A stretch of 64,000 nt of DNA from Aselliscus stoliczkanus (GCA_033961575.1 CM066735.1:34863501-34927500); one strand, 5' to 3'. Counted from the first letter of the stretch, positions 1 through 11,315 are shown. Translations and numbers: made by a program. Notes: generated by a model from the sequence alone, not told the origin.

Positions 1-860
1 ATTGACTTTGTTGTTTTTCTGTTGATCATTTGTATGCAAGATTGTTTTCCCTGAACTTTTCAGACAGGAGATATGATGAGATTTTTTTCTAATTTCATAA
101 CTCTAGAGTTTCCTTTTCCTGTAATGTTTTTAATATATGTGGCTTGGGTTTCAACACTCCCTGACTTTGTTCCCTTGTCCATTTTATCAAGATCTTTTTT
201 TTCCCCCTCCATTGTCTTTCTTGTTCCCTTGTGTTACATTTCAGATCTATTTTTAACAGCTTTTTCTCAGAATGGATCTTTGTCCTGAAAGTGAGCTGTA
301 GCTAGTTAGTTTTGAGTGTTATGAGTCAGAAATTACTTTATCTCCTTCAAATCTCATCATAGCCCTTTATACTTACCTGCTATTGGAGTTTGTTCACCCT
401 TTACAGTTTTCATATCAGCTTACAGAATTTGAGTGAAAAACTGAAAATTGTTTATACTGAAAATTGTAGGTCTCTCAGGTATTCCATTCTTCCTGCTGTT
501 TCCTCATTCACAAACACTCATTCCATGTAGATTTTGTAGTTGCTGGTGGTTTATCTCCTTCCACTTATATTTTAGGTTATGTGAGATTATTTTTCTACCT
601 AACATTATTATATGTATTTTCCATGAGTTTTTGGTTTTGTTGTCCTGGTTTGTCTGTCATGATTGTTCTTTTTAGTATTATTTAAAAATTTAGGCTATTT
701 CAAAAATAATGTGAGCATTAATTCTTTCTTGCCAGAACCTTATTGCCAAAAACTTTTTCTTAAAAGTACCTCCATTTTAATCCCTTGGTGTTTCTGTAGT
801 CCAAATCAGCTCAGCATCAGGGTAGCTGTTTTATCTTCTTCTTGTTTATACAGTAATTAG
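1..860. other. unassigned T-rich sequence
   Basis: I see no gene and no repeat family I can name. The top strand is rich in T and C, and the short open frames here have compositions typical of random T-rich DNA. Confidence 0.5.
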
Positions 861-867
861 TAATAAT

Positions 868-958
868 TTGTTGAGTGACATCTAACACCCAGGTACTTTT
901 TTAAGTGCTAGCAGAATAAGTAAGTAAGCTATGATAATTACCCTTGCTCTTAGGTTGA
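868..958 (-). repeat. LINE2 (L2) 3'-end fragment
   Basis: The top strand follows the reverse complement of the L2 3' terminus: a TTGTTGAGTG start, a degraded 'tactatgtgccaggcactg' zone, then AAGTGCTAGCAGAATAAG. It is short and diverged, so the family call is from motif order only. Confidence 0.45.
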
Positions 959-1183
959 GCGTGTGTGGGATAGATGCATTAAGAAATATTTTAATATAAT
1001 ATATGTGTATGTAAGTTCTTTTCACTTTGCCTACCTAGTAACTCCTTTTCTTTCTTCAAGGATTGTTTCAGACATGAACCCCTCTCTGAAAATCTCTTCG
1101 CAATCCTTTCTTCCCACATCTCATCAGCACCATCCCCAAAGTCACACTATAGCATTAAACCTCTATCCAATTTTTTTTTCTTG

Positions 1184-1189
1184 ACAGAA

Positions 1190-1224
<35 letters not shown>

Positions 1225-1306
1225 CAGAGAGACAGAGACAGAGAGACAGAGACAGAGAGACAGAGACAGAGAAACAGAGAGAGAGACAGAGAGAGAGAGC
1301 GAGAAA
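1184..1306. repeat. (GA)n simple repeat, partly GACA
   Basis: About 120 bp of GA dinucleotides are interrupted by GACAGA units. The purine/pyrimidine strand asymmetry is near complete. The tract is bounded by unique AT-rich DNA. Confidence 0.95.
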
Positions 1307-2787
1307 GTCACTTCCAAATCCTATATACCTATCTTTTCTCACCCTTAGAATTTGAAATTCTCAAAGTGAGTGTTTTTTAAAATCTCCAACACAATAAAAT
1401 ATATGCTGTATTGCTGATTAATATCTACTGAATGGCTTTAATGGATAAAAGTATGTGAAAAATAAGAAGAAGAATAAGTAATTTCATTCTGAAAATAAAA
1501 GAAAGTTTCATAGAGAAGATACATTTGGTTTGGGTCTTGAAATCTTGAGTAATCAATAGGCATTTGGTAAAGGGGAAAATATTCTTCATAATCATTATTT
1601 TTCTCAAGAGGTAGGTATTTTAGTTTTTAGCTAGAGTTTAAATTCCTTATAAACAAATCTTCTCTACTGACTATCTCCCCAGTAAATTAATAAATACTCT
1701 AAGCAATTCTTCTTAAGTAACATATCCATGGTACTTTTAAAATTTAAAATTCATTGAAATTACGAATATAGAGTGAACATAAACTGATTGTTTTTAAGAA
1801 CCACTTGTGGGAATTTGCAGTTGATTCAGTTATCAGAAAAATGTCACTACGGGCAGCTGTAGTCATTTCATGAAAAAAAAATTCCTTTTAAGCTCTCAAT
1901 TTCCTGAGTCCTTTTTGGTTTTCAAAGGCTAAGTTCATTTTCCCCCCTAATGACTCACAGCCATTATATTTTTCCTTCACAATATCTCTAAATGGCTGTT
2001 CTCCCCATTAGGCTTTTCTCTCTATTGACCAGTGCTTCCTTATTCTTTCTCTCTAAATTAGACATGAAAAATCATTTTAAAATCTTCGCTTTACACTTTC
2101 ATACACTGAATCATTTTCTGGCTATGATCACCCCCATATGAATATTGTTTTCCCTCAAAAACTTGCCTAAGTAGCTATTTTTTCTTTATAACCTATGAGT
2201 TACAGATATGATATCAATCTAATTGTATTTTATAAAAGGCAAGTCATAACTTTTGAGAATTAAAAAGCCTCTGCTGATTAGTTTAGAATGGATTTATAAA
2301 CTCATGGCTCTATAATTCTATAGCCTTTTAATATACTTGGACAGCTTATCAGAATCAAATACAAAGACTTTATAAGCTAAACTCACATCATCACCACTTA
2401 ATCTCCACCTCCCAACCCAAATACATATTGATTCAAATATTTACTCTACTGTGTAGAATCAGACACCAGAAATATTGGTGAGTTTGTATATCCTTTGTAA
2501 AACACGGGCATACACAGACTGAGAGCCATGGTATAGGGTGTGCCAGAGGTTTCCACTCTGATTCAGATATAATCATTGAAACTACAGAAGCATTTTGTGT
2601 GTGAGGGCTATATGTATTTTCTGGCACTCGCATAACAATTGCTGGATTCCCTCCATCCTCTGAAACTTAGACTTATCATGAAGTATATGGAGAGAGAAAA
2701 TCCCATATTGTACTAGAAATATATATTTTATATGTTTATCTAAATGTTTAAATATTATCAATCTAAACAGTCATGAATATAAAAGAT
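1307..2787. other. unassigned AT-rich sequence
   Basis: I see no gene, no named repeat and no strong motif cluster in this stretch. Confidence 0.45.
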
Positions 2788-2795
2788 AATGATAG

Positions 2796-2913
2796 AACTG
2801 GCCTAGTGGCGTGGTGGTTAAGTGCTGGCTTGGGAAGCCAGCGGCCCTGGTTCGGTCCCACATATGAGGGTCATTGACACTGCCCTCAAAAAATAAAAAA
2901 ATAAAATAAAAAA
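2796..2913 (+). mobile_element. tRNA-derived SINE, family A
   Basis: The copy starts GGCCTAGTGGCGTGGTGG, an A-box-like segment. It carries the anticodon-arm hairpin GCTGGCTTGGGAAGCCAGC at 2824-2842 and a B-box-like GGTTCGGTCCC. It ends in the family's CACATATGAGGGTCA..CACTGCCCTC body and an A-rich tail. The eight-base duplication AATGATAG flanks it at 2788-2795 and 2914-2921. The GGCC.GAGTGG..GGTTAAG head resembles a class II (Ser/Leu-type) tRNA. At least eight related copies lie in this window. Confidence 0.88.
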
Positions 2914-2969
2914 AATGATAGCTATGATGATTATTTTTTTATTTATAATTTATCAGAAAGTTATTCTTG

Positions 2970-3377
2970 TGCCGGCCAATAGGCGTGTTGGTTAAGAGCT
3001 GGCTTGTGACACTAGCTCTGAGCAGTAGGGCCCCAGTTCAGATCCCACTTATGAGACCAGTGACACTGCCCTCTATAGCTAAGTTGGTGAACAACAGCTC
3101 CACCTGGAGCTTGGTTGCGAGAGTCCTGACAATGGCGTAGGCTGCAGTGGGCTGCCATAGCCTACAGTGAGTGGCCGGCAGCCAGAGTGAGCTGCCAAGA
3201 GCTGCTGTGAGCGGCAGTCCAAAGGTCGCCGACTGATCTGCCTTACCAGGAAGAGCACAATGATAATACCAACATGTGCCGATGAAGCAACATCCTCCAC
3301 AACCAGACTGAAGAACAAAAGGACAGCAACTTGTCTGTTCCCCTCCCCCAATTCCCTAATAACATCTTGGAAAAAAA
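2970..3377 (+). mobile_element. composite SINE with long non-tRNA body
   Basis: This 408-bp insertion is flanked by the perfect 13-bp duplication AAAGTTATTCTTG at 2957-2969 and 3378-3390 and ends in poly(A). The first ~100 bp resemble the family A head and body: GCCGGCC leader, GTTGGTTAAGAGCTGGCTTG, B-box-like AGTTCAGATCCC and GTGACACTGCCCTC. It then continues with ~270 bp of GC-rich sequence, found in no other copy here, full of GCTGCC/AGTGAGC motifs. The duplication shows it moved as one unit by L1-type target-primed insertion. A 90-codon open frame on the bottom strand (3079-3351) lies in this body and has no recognisable similarity. Confidence 0.8.
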
Positions 3378-3419
3378 AAAGTTATTCTTGGTCATTGCAT
3401 GCATTACCTAACTTAAAAG

Positions 3420-3443
3420 TTATATAAACTATATCAGGTGGTA

Positions 3444-3478
<35 letters not shown>

Positions 3479-3590
3479 TTTTAATCAACAAGTTAACTAA
3501 AATTCATAAAGTTTAAGTAAATAGTTCAAGGTCGTATACCAAGTGAATGGCAGTAAAAGATTTTAACTCATGTCTAGTTTATTACACAGC
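3420..3590 (-). repeat. MIR fragment
   Basis: The top strand follows the reverse complement of MIR: a CAGGTGGTAGTTATTATT segment, a degraded 'agatgaggaaactgaggc' zone, then AAATAGTTCAAGGTCGTA and a GAATGGCAGTAAAAGATTT end. An ATT microsatellite has expanded inside it. Confidence 0.6.
3446..3478. repeat. (ATT)n simple repeat inside MIR
   Basis: About eleven ATT units lie exactly where the MIR reverse complement has its natural 'actattatta' segment. The element probably seeded the microsatellite. Confidence 0.93.
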
Positions 3591-5245
3591 TTTTTTCACA
3601 ATAAGATGCTATTTGTGTGTATAATACTCTGTACATTTCAATCATGGAAGACACTGAGACACATAAATTCAGGCCCCAGATTCATAAAGTGAAGTAAAAC
3701 TTGCTTCATTTTGTCTGAATTATTCAAAATTAGTCAAATAAAATGCTTGTAAAAACAAAGAAAACTATGGTTTAGGTTATGAAAATATTTTATAGTCTAT
3801 CACCCAGTACTTCCCAAAGTAACGTGGTCACAAAGCATTTATGCAAGTGCATGTATCACATACTAGTATCTCAAATAGCTAGAGATCCTTGGAAAACATG
3901 TGTGAGATCTGTCACCTATCCCCTCGTTGAATTTCCCTCATCTTGAGTTTCTGTCCATTAATGTTTCTTCTATAATGTTCACTATCACGTTCTTCTCTTA
4001 GGAGCTGTAGATGAAGATAACACTTTGATGATTTCCTTGAAAACTTGGTATATTTTTAATTTAGATTTGGTTTCAGAAATAACTGTACTATTAGGTGTTC
4101 TTAAGTCCTTAGTATAATTTGACACTTAATATTTTTTAAGCATTAGAACTTCGTTTATAATATAAGTCAATTAAGTCACATGGTCACATTATTTTGAGTT
4201 GGTAGTAGAGAGAAACCAATACTACTTGGAGAGAGAGAGATGAATTGAAATGCTTCAGGAAGGCATTTAAAGATGAAAATTGCTTCTGAAAGTAAAATTA
4301 GAATTCACTTTAAAGCCACTTTGAGCTGCCAACCTGAATTTGAAATAGCTCTAGAAAGTGTAATAGATTGCCTAAAGAAAGCAAATGCACTATCTTCAGA
4401 ATTACTATGAATACATCTTCATCCTAACGTTGCAGCAGGATGCTTTAAAAAATACACGTGCATCAGCTGCTTGTGAGGTATTGTGCTATTTTTAATAGAA
4501 TAAGAAAACTTACAGGATTAATAAGGCAATTACATGATCAGCTTGTTATACTGCTTCCTTTAAATTCCCCAAATAATTTGCATTCTAAACATGGCACTAA
4601 TGTCTTTTTGGAATTACCTGGCTTCCTAGAGGTGTAATTGAACATCAGCTTGAGACCAGATGAGTTGCTCAGCAACCCATATTCATTAAGCACGTTAATA
4701 TATGCAACACCTGTGTCAGATCTCATGGTGCAAAATAAAAGGCACCCTAACTACCGAGGAGCCTGCAGTATAATCTGGAATTAAATAGAATCCTTTTAAT
4801 ACCATTAAATCTATCAAGGCACTCATCAGCTAGAACACAAAAAACATTTTATGAGCTACATAAAATAACTTTTAAAACAGAACATTTAGGGTTTATTCCT
4901 TAAACAACCGTAAGATTTATAGAATAATTTCTGTAAGATTTCAAATCATATGATTGATGCATGGTTAGTACCAGACCTTCAATTTCAGGTGGTTGATTTG
5001 CTACCCCCAAATTTTCTTCACCACATCCCCAAGCTGTCATGTAGTCTGTGCCTGAAAGTCAACAATAAGAAGTGATAGAAGGCACCACTGTCACATATGG
5101 GCAACTTCGACTGCCTGAAGTTTCTTTCTCTTCCTTTCTTTCATAGAATTTTCCCAAATTATACATTTAGTTTTGCCCATAAAATTACCTTATTAAAATA
5201 TTTACTCTTAACCAAAAAGAAAATTTTAGGAAAACGGCCATTTTA
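3591..5245. other. unassigned sequence with possible conserved element
   Basis: No gene or repeat is recognised. The stretch 4300-4870 has mixed composition without low-complexity tracts. It contains GTTGCTCAGCAAC at 4664-4676, which fits the RFX X-box form GTNRCY-N-RGYAAC. Function is not shown. Confidence 0.35.
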
Positions 5246-5249
5246 GTTT

Positions 5250-5320
5250 AGCTCACGCTGTATCCTTAATGCCTAGAACAGTGTTGATACATAGTAGAAA
5301 CCAGTAAATAATCTATGAAA
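5250..5320 (+). repeat. LINE2 3'-terminal fragment
   Basis: The order CTGTATCCTTAATGCCTAG, AACAGTGTTGATACATAGTAG, then AACCAGTAAATAA matches the L2 3' terminus, normally 'cctagcacagtgcctggcacatagtaggtgctcaataaa'. Confidence 0.5.
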
Positions 5321-5444
5321 TTATATCTGTTTGTTTATAAATTCAACAGTTGATCTCAAGTCAATCCTTGGAAACTTTCAAAACTATGTATTATGGTAGC
5401 AATTTGAATGAAGTTATTGTGAAAGATATAGGTAATTTTTCTGT

Positions 5445-5640
5445 ATATTATTTAGGATTAGGTTTTTCTTTGATAGGAAACTTAAAATAGCAGTAGCATA
5501 AAAGACACAGAAATTAATTTCTGTCTCATGAAGAAACCTGGAAATAGACAATCATGGAGAGAATTCTGATGTCTCCTAGCTCTATCTTTGTGTCTCATAG
5601 AAGTTTCATGGTAATGTGTATTCCTACACCCTCTTATGGA
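5445..5640. repeat. old interspersed repeat, family not named
   Basis: The segment with CAGTAGCATAAAAGACACAG, ATTTCTGTCTCATGAAGAA and a CCTGGAAATAGACAATCATG stretch resembles a widespread degraded mammalian repeat. A possible second part of the same family lies at 53735-54065. I cannot assign the family from sequence alone. Confidence 0.3.
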
Positions 5641-5901
5641 CAAATTTATATATTATAAGTTTCAGCCATCCTGTTTACATCCTAACCACCAGAAAAGATG
5701 ATATAGATATAGATATAAAGAGGATGACAAAAAATGTATACACATCTTAAGAAAGGAAAAAAAAACTGTGTTAAAATTGTAATAATACACACAGATAATA
5801 AAAGATGACTACAAGTAGTGTATATGTTTTTTGGTACCCCCAGTATATATAGATATATAATTTTTCTCAGAAGTTCTCATATATCACTTTTTCATACATT
5901 T

Positions 5902-6440
5902 CATTGGCCACGACTTAGTCATATGGATACAATGAGATCAGAAATATTACACATAGTCATTCTTCCTTACTACATTATTATTATATGCCCCAAACTTTAG
6001 GTGAAGTCGTGTGGATGACAAGAATAAAGAATATATTCCCAGATGCCCTTTGCAGCTAGGTGTGTCCACATGACTAAGTTTTGGCCACTGGAGGTGGTAC
6101 ATGAAGGTGGTATATTCAAATCCTGGGAGTCTTTCTAAACAGAGAATCACATTCTTCTTATTTGTCTTTCTTCTCCTTGCTGGCTGGAATGATGACTTAA
6201 CAGCTGAAGCTGAATCAGCTATTTTTGGCTTATATGGTCAATTTCAGCTTCTATGGTCACTTGATAAATAAACCTGATGGACTGATCAGCAAGAAAGAAA
6301 GAGGACCAGTTCCAAAGAGCACACTAGCACTGGAATCACCATCTCCAGTGTTTCCCATGAGAGAAAAATAAATTTCTGTATTGTTTACAACACTGAGGTT
6401 TTCTCTCTCTTGCAAGCAAATCTAATTCAAACTAATAATT
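5902..6440. repeat. old interspersed repeat with inverted arms
   Basis: The segment from about 6040 reads CCCAGATGCCCTTTGCAGCT, TGTGTCCACATGACTAAG, then an AATAAATTTCTGTATTG end, a pattern recurrent in ancient mammalian repeats. A 30-bp arm at 5902-5931 matches the reverse complement of 6061-6090 at about 25 of 30 positions. The element is therefore either palindromic or two head-to-head pieces. The family is not named. Confidence 0.45.
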
Positions 6441-7620
6441 TACCATGTTCATTGATCTCTCTTTCCTCCTGGTTAATCACTCACCATATTTTTAAAGGCC
6501 TCATTTCCTTTGAAAACATGATCTTACAAAAATCTGTAGACAAATGTTAATAATACCAGCTTTATTCATATTCAGCATAAAACTATAAGTAACTTTGGAA
6601 AATGGTGTTTTGGCTAGAATTTTTAAGGCTAAAGACAAAATGAATTGCACATAAACACTGGACTCAAGCTGGGAAATTTGTTTCTCATGGCAGTACGCTT
6701 TAACAATTAAAAAGTTCTTTACATGTATGTGGGAGTTGAACAAGTGAGTACATGGGTAGTGGATGGTGGGAGCCAGATTTCCCACTGACAGAGCAGGAAC
6801 TTACGGATAAATAAGAAGGGAAGATTAAAAGGAACCCTTTTTTTTCCATTTACATGGCACATGATACAACCATTTAATGTGGTTGGTATAATGATGTGTT
6901 TGGATCTGATATTGTTATCCTTGAGATTTTAGCCCATTTTCCTTCTTTCACACAAAGATATTTTTATTGTTAGCCTTGATTAAAGGAGTAGATATCTGAA
7001 AGATGCCATTTAATTGCATTTCAACAAGCTTTTATTTAATTTTTGACAGATTTGCTAAGCATGTTACTACACCAAGCCAAGGATATTTGTCAGAAGTATT
7101 ACTTCAGGCATCTTGTAGTTAATTCCTAATTCCTTTTATGCCTTAAGAAATTCTCCAAAGAAAAACTTTCATTAAAAAATCTCTAATCACATTCCTTCTT
7201 TGTTCAAATGATCTCACTACATTCAAGATCCTTACACTCTTATTCAGGACTATCTCTGTTTCAGATCAAACTCTTCTTTATGTCTCGCCCTATTTCTGCA
7301 TGAACTCTACACACTATTTCAATTTCCCAAGTATATCTCCTACCTTCTTTGTTTTTCCTCTCATCATAATCTCTACTTCAATTGCACTTTTCATAGATGA
7401 CTCATTTATTGTCCTATCACTCATTCCCATTAAGTATGAAGTTACATGCCACATATTTCATGAAGATGCATCTATTCTGATCTTTTCAGCAAGAATTGAT
7501 CATCCTATTCTCTAAACTTACAGGGCAATATAGCCACTTTTTAAGAAATGTATCTCATTGTACTTGTCAACATAGATGGGTGCCTATGTATGTGTGTACA
7601 TGTATGGATTTATGTTATAT
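6441..7620. other. unassigned sequence, possible diverged L2
   Basis: No gene is visible. The C/T-rich stretch 7160-7500 could be a very diverged L2 body leading to the L2 3' end that follows, but I cannot align it convincingly. Confidence 0.3.
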
Positions 7621-7624
7621 ATTA

Positions 7625-7695
7625 GTTTTAGAAGTTCTACACAACTCTAACAGAGTGCTTTGTACAGAGTATGCACTCAATAAATATTTGTGGAC
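7625..7695 (+). repeat. LINE2 3'-terminal fragment
   Basis: AGAGTGCTTTGTACAGAGTA followed by TGCACTCAATAAATATTTG is the characteristic L2 3' end. Confidence 0.6.
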
Positions 7696-8164
7696 AAAAT
7701 ATGTCTACTTACGTAATCTTACATCAGTCCGACCAATATCCTGTTATGTGATGTATTCCCTTACAACTTAAGCATTAATTCTGCAGACTGTTGGTATGTT
7801 CAGCTGCTATTTATTCTGGTAACTGATTTCAAGCTATGTCACTGTACCTTCTCTTATGAACCCATAAGGGGTATTTGTAGAAAGACTATACATGGTCAGA
7901 ACAAATATTGTGCTTTTATGATGGCATTATTTTACTAGAAATGCCAACTATAGTGCTGTTCTACCAACAGACCTCCTAAGGGAAACTTCCTTGAGTTGAA
8001 GAAAAGGCAAGCTGAAGCTGAGGTAACAAATTGGTTCTTATCACATTATCAAAAAACACTTTTCCAAGTTTGTACACAAACACATGTAGTAGAATTTTCT
8101 ATCCTATAAGCACACCTTTTTAATTCCTGTTCTTGCCTAAGTTCATCTATTTGATATTTATTTG

Positions 8165-8530
8165 AGGCAGATACTGGTGATCTAAGTGTGGGCAATGCCA
8201 TTATGGTCCTTGACCTCACTTAGTTTGTTGTCTTTGTGGGTAAACAGAGCCTACTAAGTAAGCGATTACAATATTACAGGCACTTATTGAGGAAGTCTTA
8301 AATGTTGGTTTTATGAGAGCAATTAGGGAAGGCAGACAATCCAATCTATTAAGGTCCAGAAAGACTTCCTGAAGAACCTGTTTAGAACAAGCTCTCAGAA
8401 CATTCCCATATAATGACAAAAGTAAGAATGGTCCATTAGAGGAACAGAAGGAAGTGTAGTAGAAATAGAACTTAATATGTAATGGAGGCGATATAAATAA
8501 AAGAAGTGGGGAAAGCAACCACAGGGTCAG
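8165..8530 (-). repeat. LINE2 fragment, antisense
   Basis: The top strand holds in order the reverse-complement L2 features: a start after TTTGAGGCAGATACTGGTGA, GGTCCTTGACCTCACTTAG (normally 'gtccctgccctcatggag'), AGACTTCCTGAAGAACCTG (normally 'ggcttcctggaggaggtg'), and AGAGGAACAGAAGGAAGTGT. The order agrees although identity is low. Confidence 0.6.
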
Positions 8531-9205
8531 TGAACAGGTTCAGAAAGATTCATTAAAGTTCAAGAAGATTAATTAATTACTCTGTGTTTTTTTGTTGATT
8601 GCTTTTACAGAAGCAATTTATTTGTGAATATATTGTTTTGAAATTTGGTTAGATAAATAATTTTCATAAAGGAATTACTAAATACTTGAGGGGACAATAT
8701 TTTGAAAATTTTATAGATGTTCAAGGGACTATTTGTAAGGATTATTTATACCATCTCTACTTTCATAAATATAAATTGATTTATAATATTTATAAAAATA
8801 ACTCATAATTCACACCCCATTCTAATTATTAAGATTCATAATCATTTGCTCAATAATTCTCAGAAATGAGTTTTTGAATTTAATTATGTGTCTAAGAACT
8901 AACTGTGTCCCCATATGCTCTAATTTCAAAAGGCAGCTGTCAACATGCAGAATGCTTGAATTTTTGACTGAGAGAATATAAGACTTTTAATACATTTTAT
9001 AATACAGATAACCCAGTGACTTCCTGATCCCATTCTTCTGCTCATGTCTTTAATCTGTGTATATGAATTTGCTTTCCTCTATTTCTTTTATTTTTATTCA
9101 TTGTCCTTCTTTTACTATCAACTTTGTTTTTGAGCTGCCTCTTCCTTTTTATCCTCATTTTCATCACTTACTAACTTTACTTGTTAAACTAATGTGCTGT
9201 CATAT
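8531..9205. other. unassigned AT-rich sequence
   Basis: Nothing recognisable apart from high A+T. No coding potential is seen. Confidence 0.4.
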
Positions 9206-9415
9206 AATGGACAACAATCTTTGGGCAACAGTTATGTTCCAGACACTTTAGTACACTATTTCATATAATTATCATAATATTCCTATGAAATGTTATGGCT
9301 AGGACTTTGCATATGAAGAAAACCATTTCAGGCAGGTTAGATGATCTGCCTAAAATCCTCTCAGCTAGTAAGGAGAGGAATCAGGAATCACATTCATGTT
9401 TGCGTTATTCAAAAA
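9206..9415 (-). repeat. MIR fragment
   Basis: Reverse-complement MIR order is visible: TATGTTCCAGACACTTTAG, ACTATTTCATATAATTATC, CCTATGAAATGTTATGGC, GAAGAAAACCATTTCAGG, then CTCAGCTAGTAAGGAGAGG. Confidence 0.7.
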
Positions 9416-9781
9416 TGTCTTTTATTTACCCTTTGATGCACAGATCCCTAAAGCACTTTAAGAACAATATCCACTGTTAGTCTGATATCCTGGCTATCAA
9501 GGAAAAAGAAATCAAATCTCAAACAAGTTGCCATGAAACTCTAGAGTGTGATAGATTGCCAAAATTTACTCCAAGCAGAGCCATGAAACTTTCTTCCGTT
9601 TTCCCTGTCTTAAACCACCTACTATTCCAGTGAAAAGCACTGTCAGATTTTGGGCAACACAGCAGGACATGTAACGTTTGAGAAGAAACCCTGCAATCAA
9701 TAATTAGGGTCTGCAGCCAAGAAGGGTATTGACCAGCAGAGGCTAATGTTGACATGTGCTTTTTAAAACTGGTTGATATAT

Positions 9782-10465
9782 TTAATATCCAAAATTTATA
9801 AAACACTCATGAAACTCAACACCAAAAAAACAAACAACCCAATTAAAAAATGGGCAGAAGATATGAAGAGACATTTCTCTAAAGAGGACATACAGATGGC
9901 CAACAGGCATATGAAAAAAAGTTCAACCTCACTGGTCATTAGGGAAATGCAAATAAAAACCACCATGAGATACCACCTCACTCCAGTCAGAATGGCTATC
10001 ATCAATAAATCAACAAACAACAAGTGCTGGCGGGGCTGTGGGGAAAAGGGGACCCTGCTGCACTGTTGGTGGGATTGCAGATTGGTGCAGCCACTATGGA
10101 AGTCAGTATGGAGGTATCTCAAAGAAATGGAAATAGAGCTACTGTTTGACCCAGCAATTCCACTCCTAGGTATTTATCCTGAAAAAACCAAGACACTTAT
10201 TCAAAAAAAGTTATGCACCTCTATGTTCATAGCAGCACAATTTACAATAGCTAAGACTTGGAAACAATCAAAATGCCCATCGATAGATGACTGGATTAAG
10301 AAACTGTGGTATATTTATACAATGGAGTATTACTCCACTATAAGGAAGAATGAAATCGTACCATTTGCAATGATATGGATGGACCTAGAGACTATTATGT
10401 TAAGTGAAATAAGTCAGACAGAGAAAGACAAATACCATATGATCTCACTCATATGTGGAATCTGA
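9782..10465 (+). pseudogene. L1 ORF2 C-terminal fragment
   Basis: This frame reads the last ~228 residues of the L1 ORF2 protein (endonuclease-reverse transcriptase) and ends at the natural stop, followed by the L1 3' UTR. Diagnostic blocks are [37 protein letters not shown], the cysteine-rich [18 protein letters not shown] and [18 protein letters not shown], ending in SLICGI. The endonuclease and reverse-transcriptase domains are absent because of 5' truncation, so no functional protein can be made. There is no internal stop or frameshift in the retained part, which agrees with a young insertion. The in-frame Met before the insertion is fortuitous flank. Confidence 0.93.
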
Positions 10466-10853
10466 AAAACTGTATGAATGAGCAAAGTAAACAGAAACTG
10501 TCTCATAGATATAGAGGAAAAATCAGGGTTGCTAATTGGGAGGGGGATGGGGATGAGGGAGAAGGGGAAGGGATTAGACAGCAAAAATAGGCAACTACAA
10601 TATTGCCACTGGGATAGGAAAAACAGTTTGGGGAACATAATTAATAATGTTGTAAATATTTTGTGGGATGTCAGATGGTCATAGGTCTTGTTAGGGAGAC
10701 CATTTCATGGATGGAGTAGAGGTTTGATCACTGCACTGTATAACTAAAGAGGAGGTGGTGTACCTACTGTAATTGAATAAATATAGATAGTCACAGGATG
10801 TGCATTATACTGTGGAAGAGAGTCAGAGGAAGAGTAATAGATATATATGATAT

Positions 10854-10888
10854 GGGGGGGAGTGGGGTGGCGAATTGGGGGTGGGGGG
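10854..10888 (+). other. G-quadruplex-like tract in L1 3' UTR
   Basis: Four runs of at least four G occur in 35 bases, with loops of 3, 9 and 1. G-rich 3' UTR tracts are a known feature of mammalian L1. Folding is inferred. Confidence 0.6.
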
Positions 10889-10998
10889 TTGTCACTTTGA
10901 GGGGTAAAATGTATAACTATTGCAATGTGTTGTACACCTGAAACTAATTAAAAATAAATAAATAAAACAAACAAACAAACAAAAAACTGGTTGATATA

Positions 10999-11315
10999 AA
11001 CCTGGAAAAAAACTGCATCCCCTTATATTCTGTTTATTGAAGTCTAAAACCTCTATTTACTTAAGTAGGCTTCAGCTTGTCTTAGAGGACTATACTTTGA
11101 AACCGAGATATTTCTTAAACTGAACTGGCACGCCAAACCTTAGGAACGAGCATGATTGAAGGAGATATTGAAATGGGAGGCACCTGTCTAAAACAAATAT
11201 TTTCACTGGAAAGATATTGAAGAATCAGCCAGCACCCCGGCTATTAAGGTGGAAGAAGTGGCTCTATCTGAGAGTGCAGCATACTTAGGTTAGTCTGACA
11301 TTAAAGTGTGCAATC
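10999..11315. other. unassigned sequence flanking L1
   Basis: No gene is recognised. It is continuous with 9416-9764 once the L1 is removed. That joined stretch has moderate GC but no open frame of note. Confidence 0.35.

Larger units (their letters stand above)
9781..10982 (+). mobile_element. young 5'-truncated L1 insertion
   Basis: A perfect 16-bp duplication, AAAACTGGTTGATATA, lies at 9765-9780 and 10983-10998 and brackets 1,202 bp. The insert holds the C-terminal end of L1 ORF2, a 3' UTR with a G-rich tract, a terminal GCAATGTGTTGTACACCTGA motif, and a patterned A-rich tail of AAATA and AAAC units. The 5' end is lost, which is typical of abortive target-primed reverse transcription. The undecayed duplication and open frame indicate recent insertion. 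Confidence 0.95.

Noticed and set aside
2824..2842. Anticodon-arm hairpin as part of a real tRNA gene
   Set aside because: The tRNA-like part lacks a proper acceptor stem, continues into a SINE body, and is repeated many times with A-rich tails and target duplications.
3079..3351. 90-codon bottom-strand frame in GC-rich DNA
   Set aside because: It lies wholly inside the composite SINE and has no known protein features.
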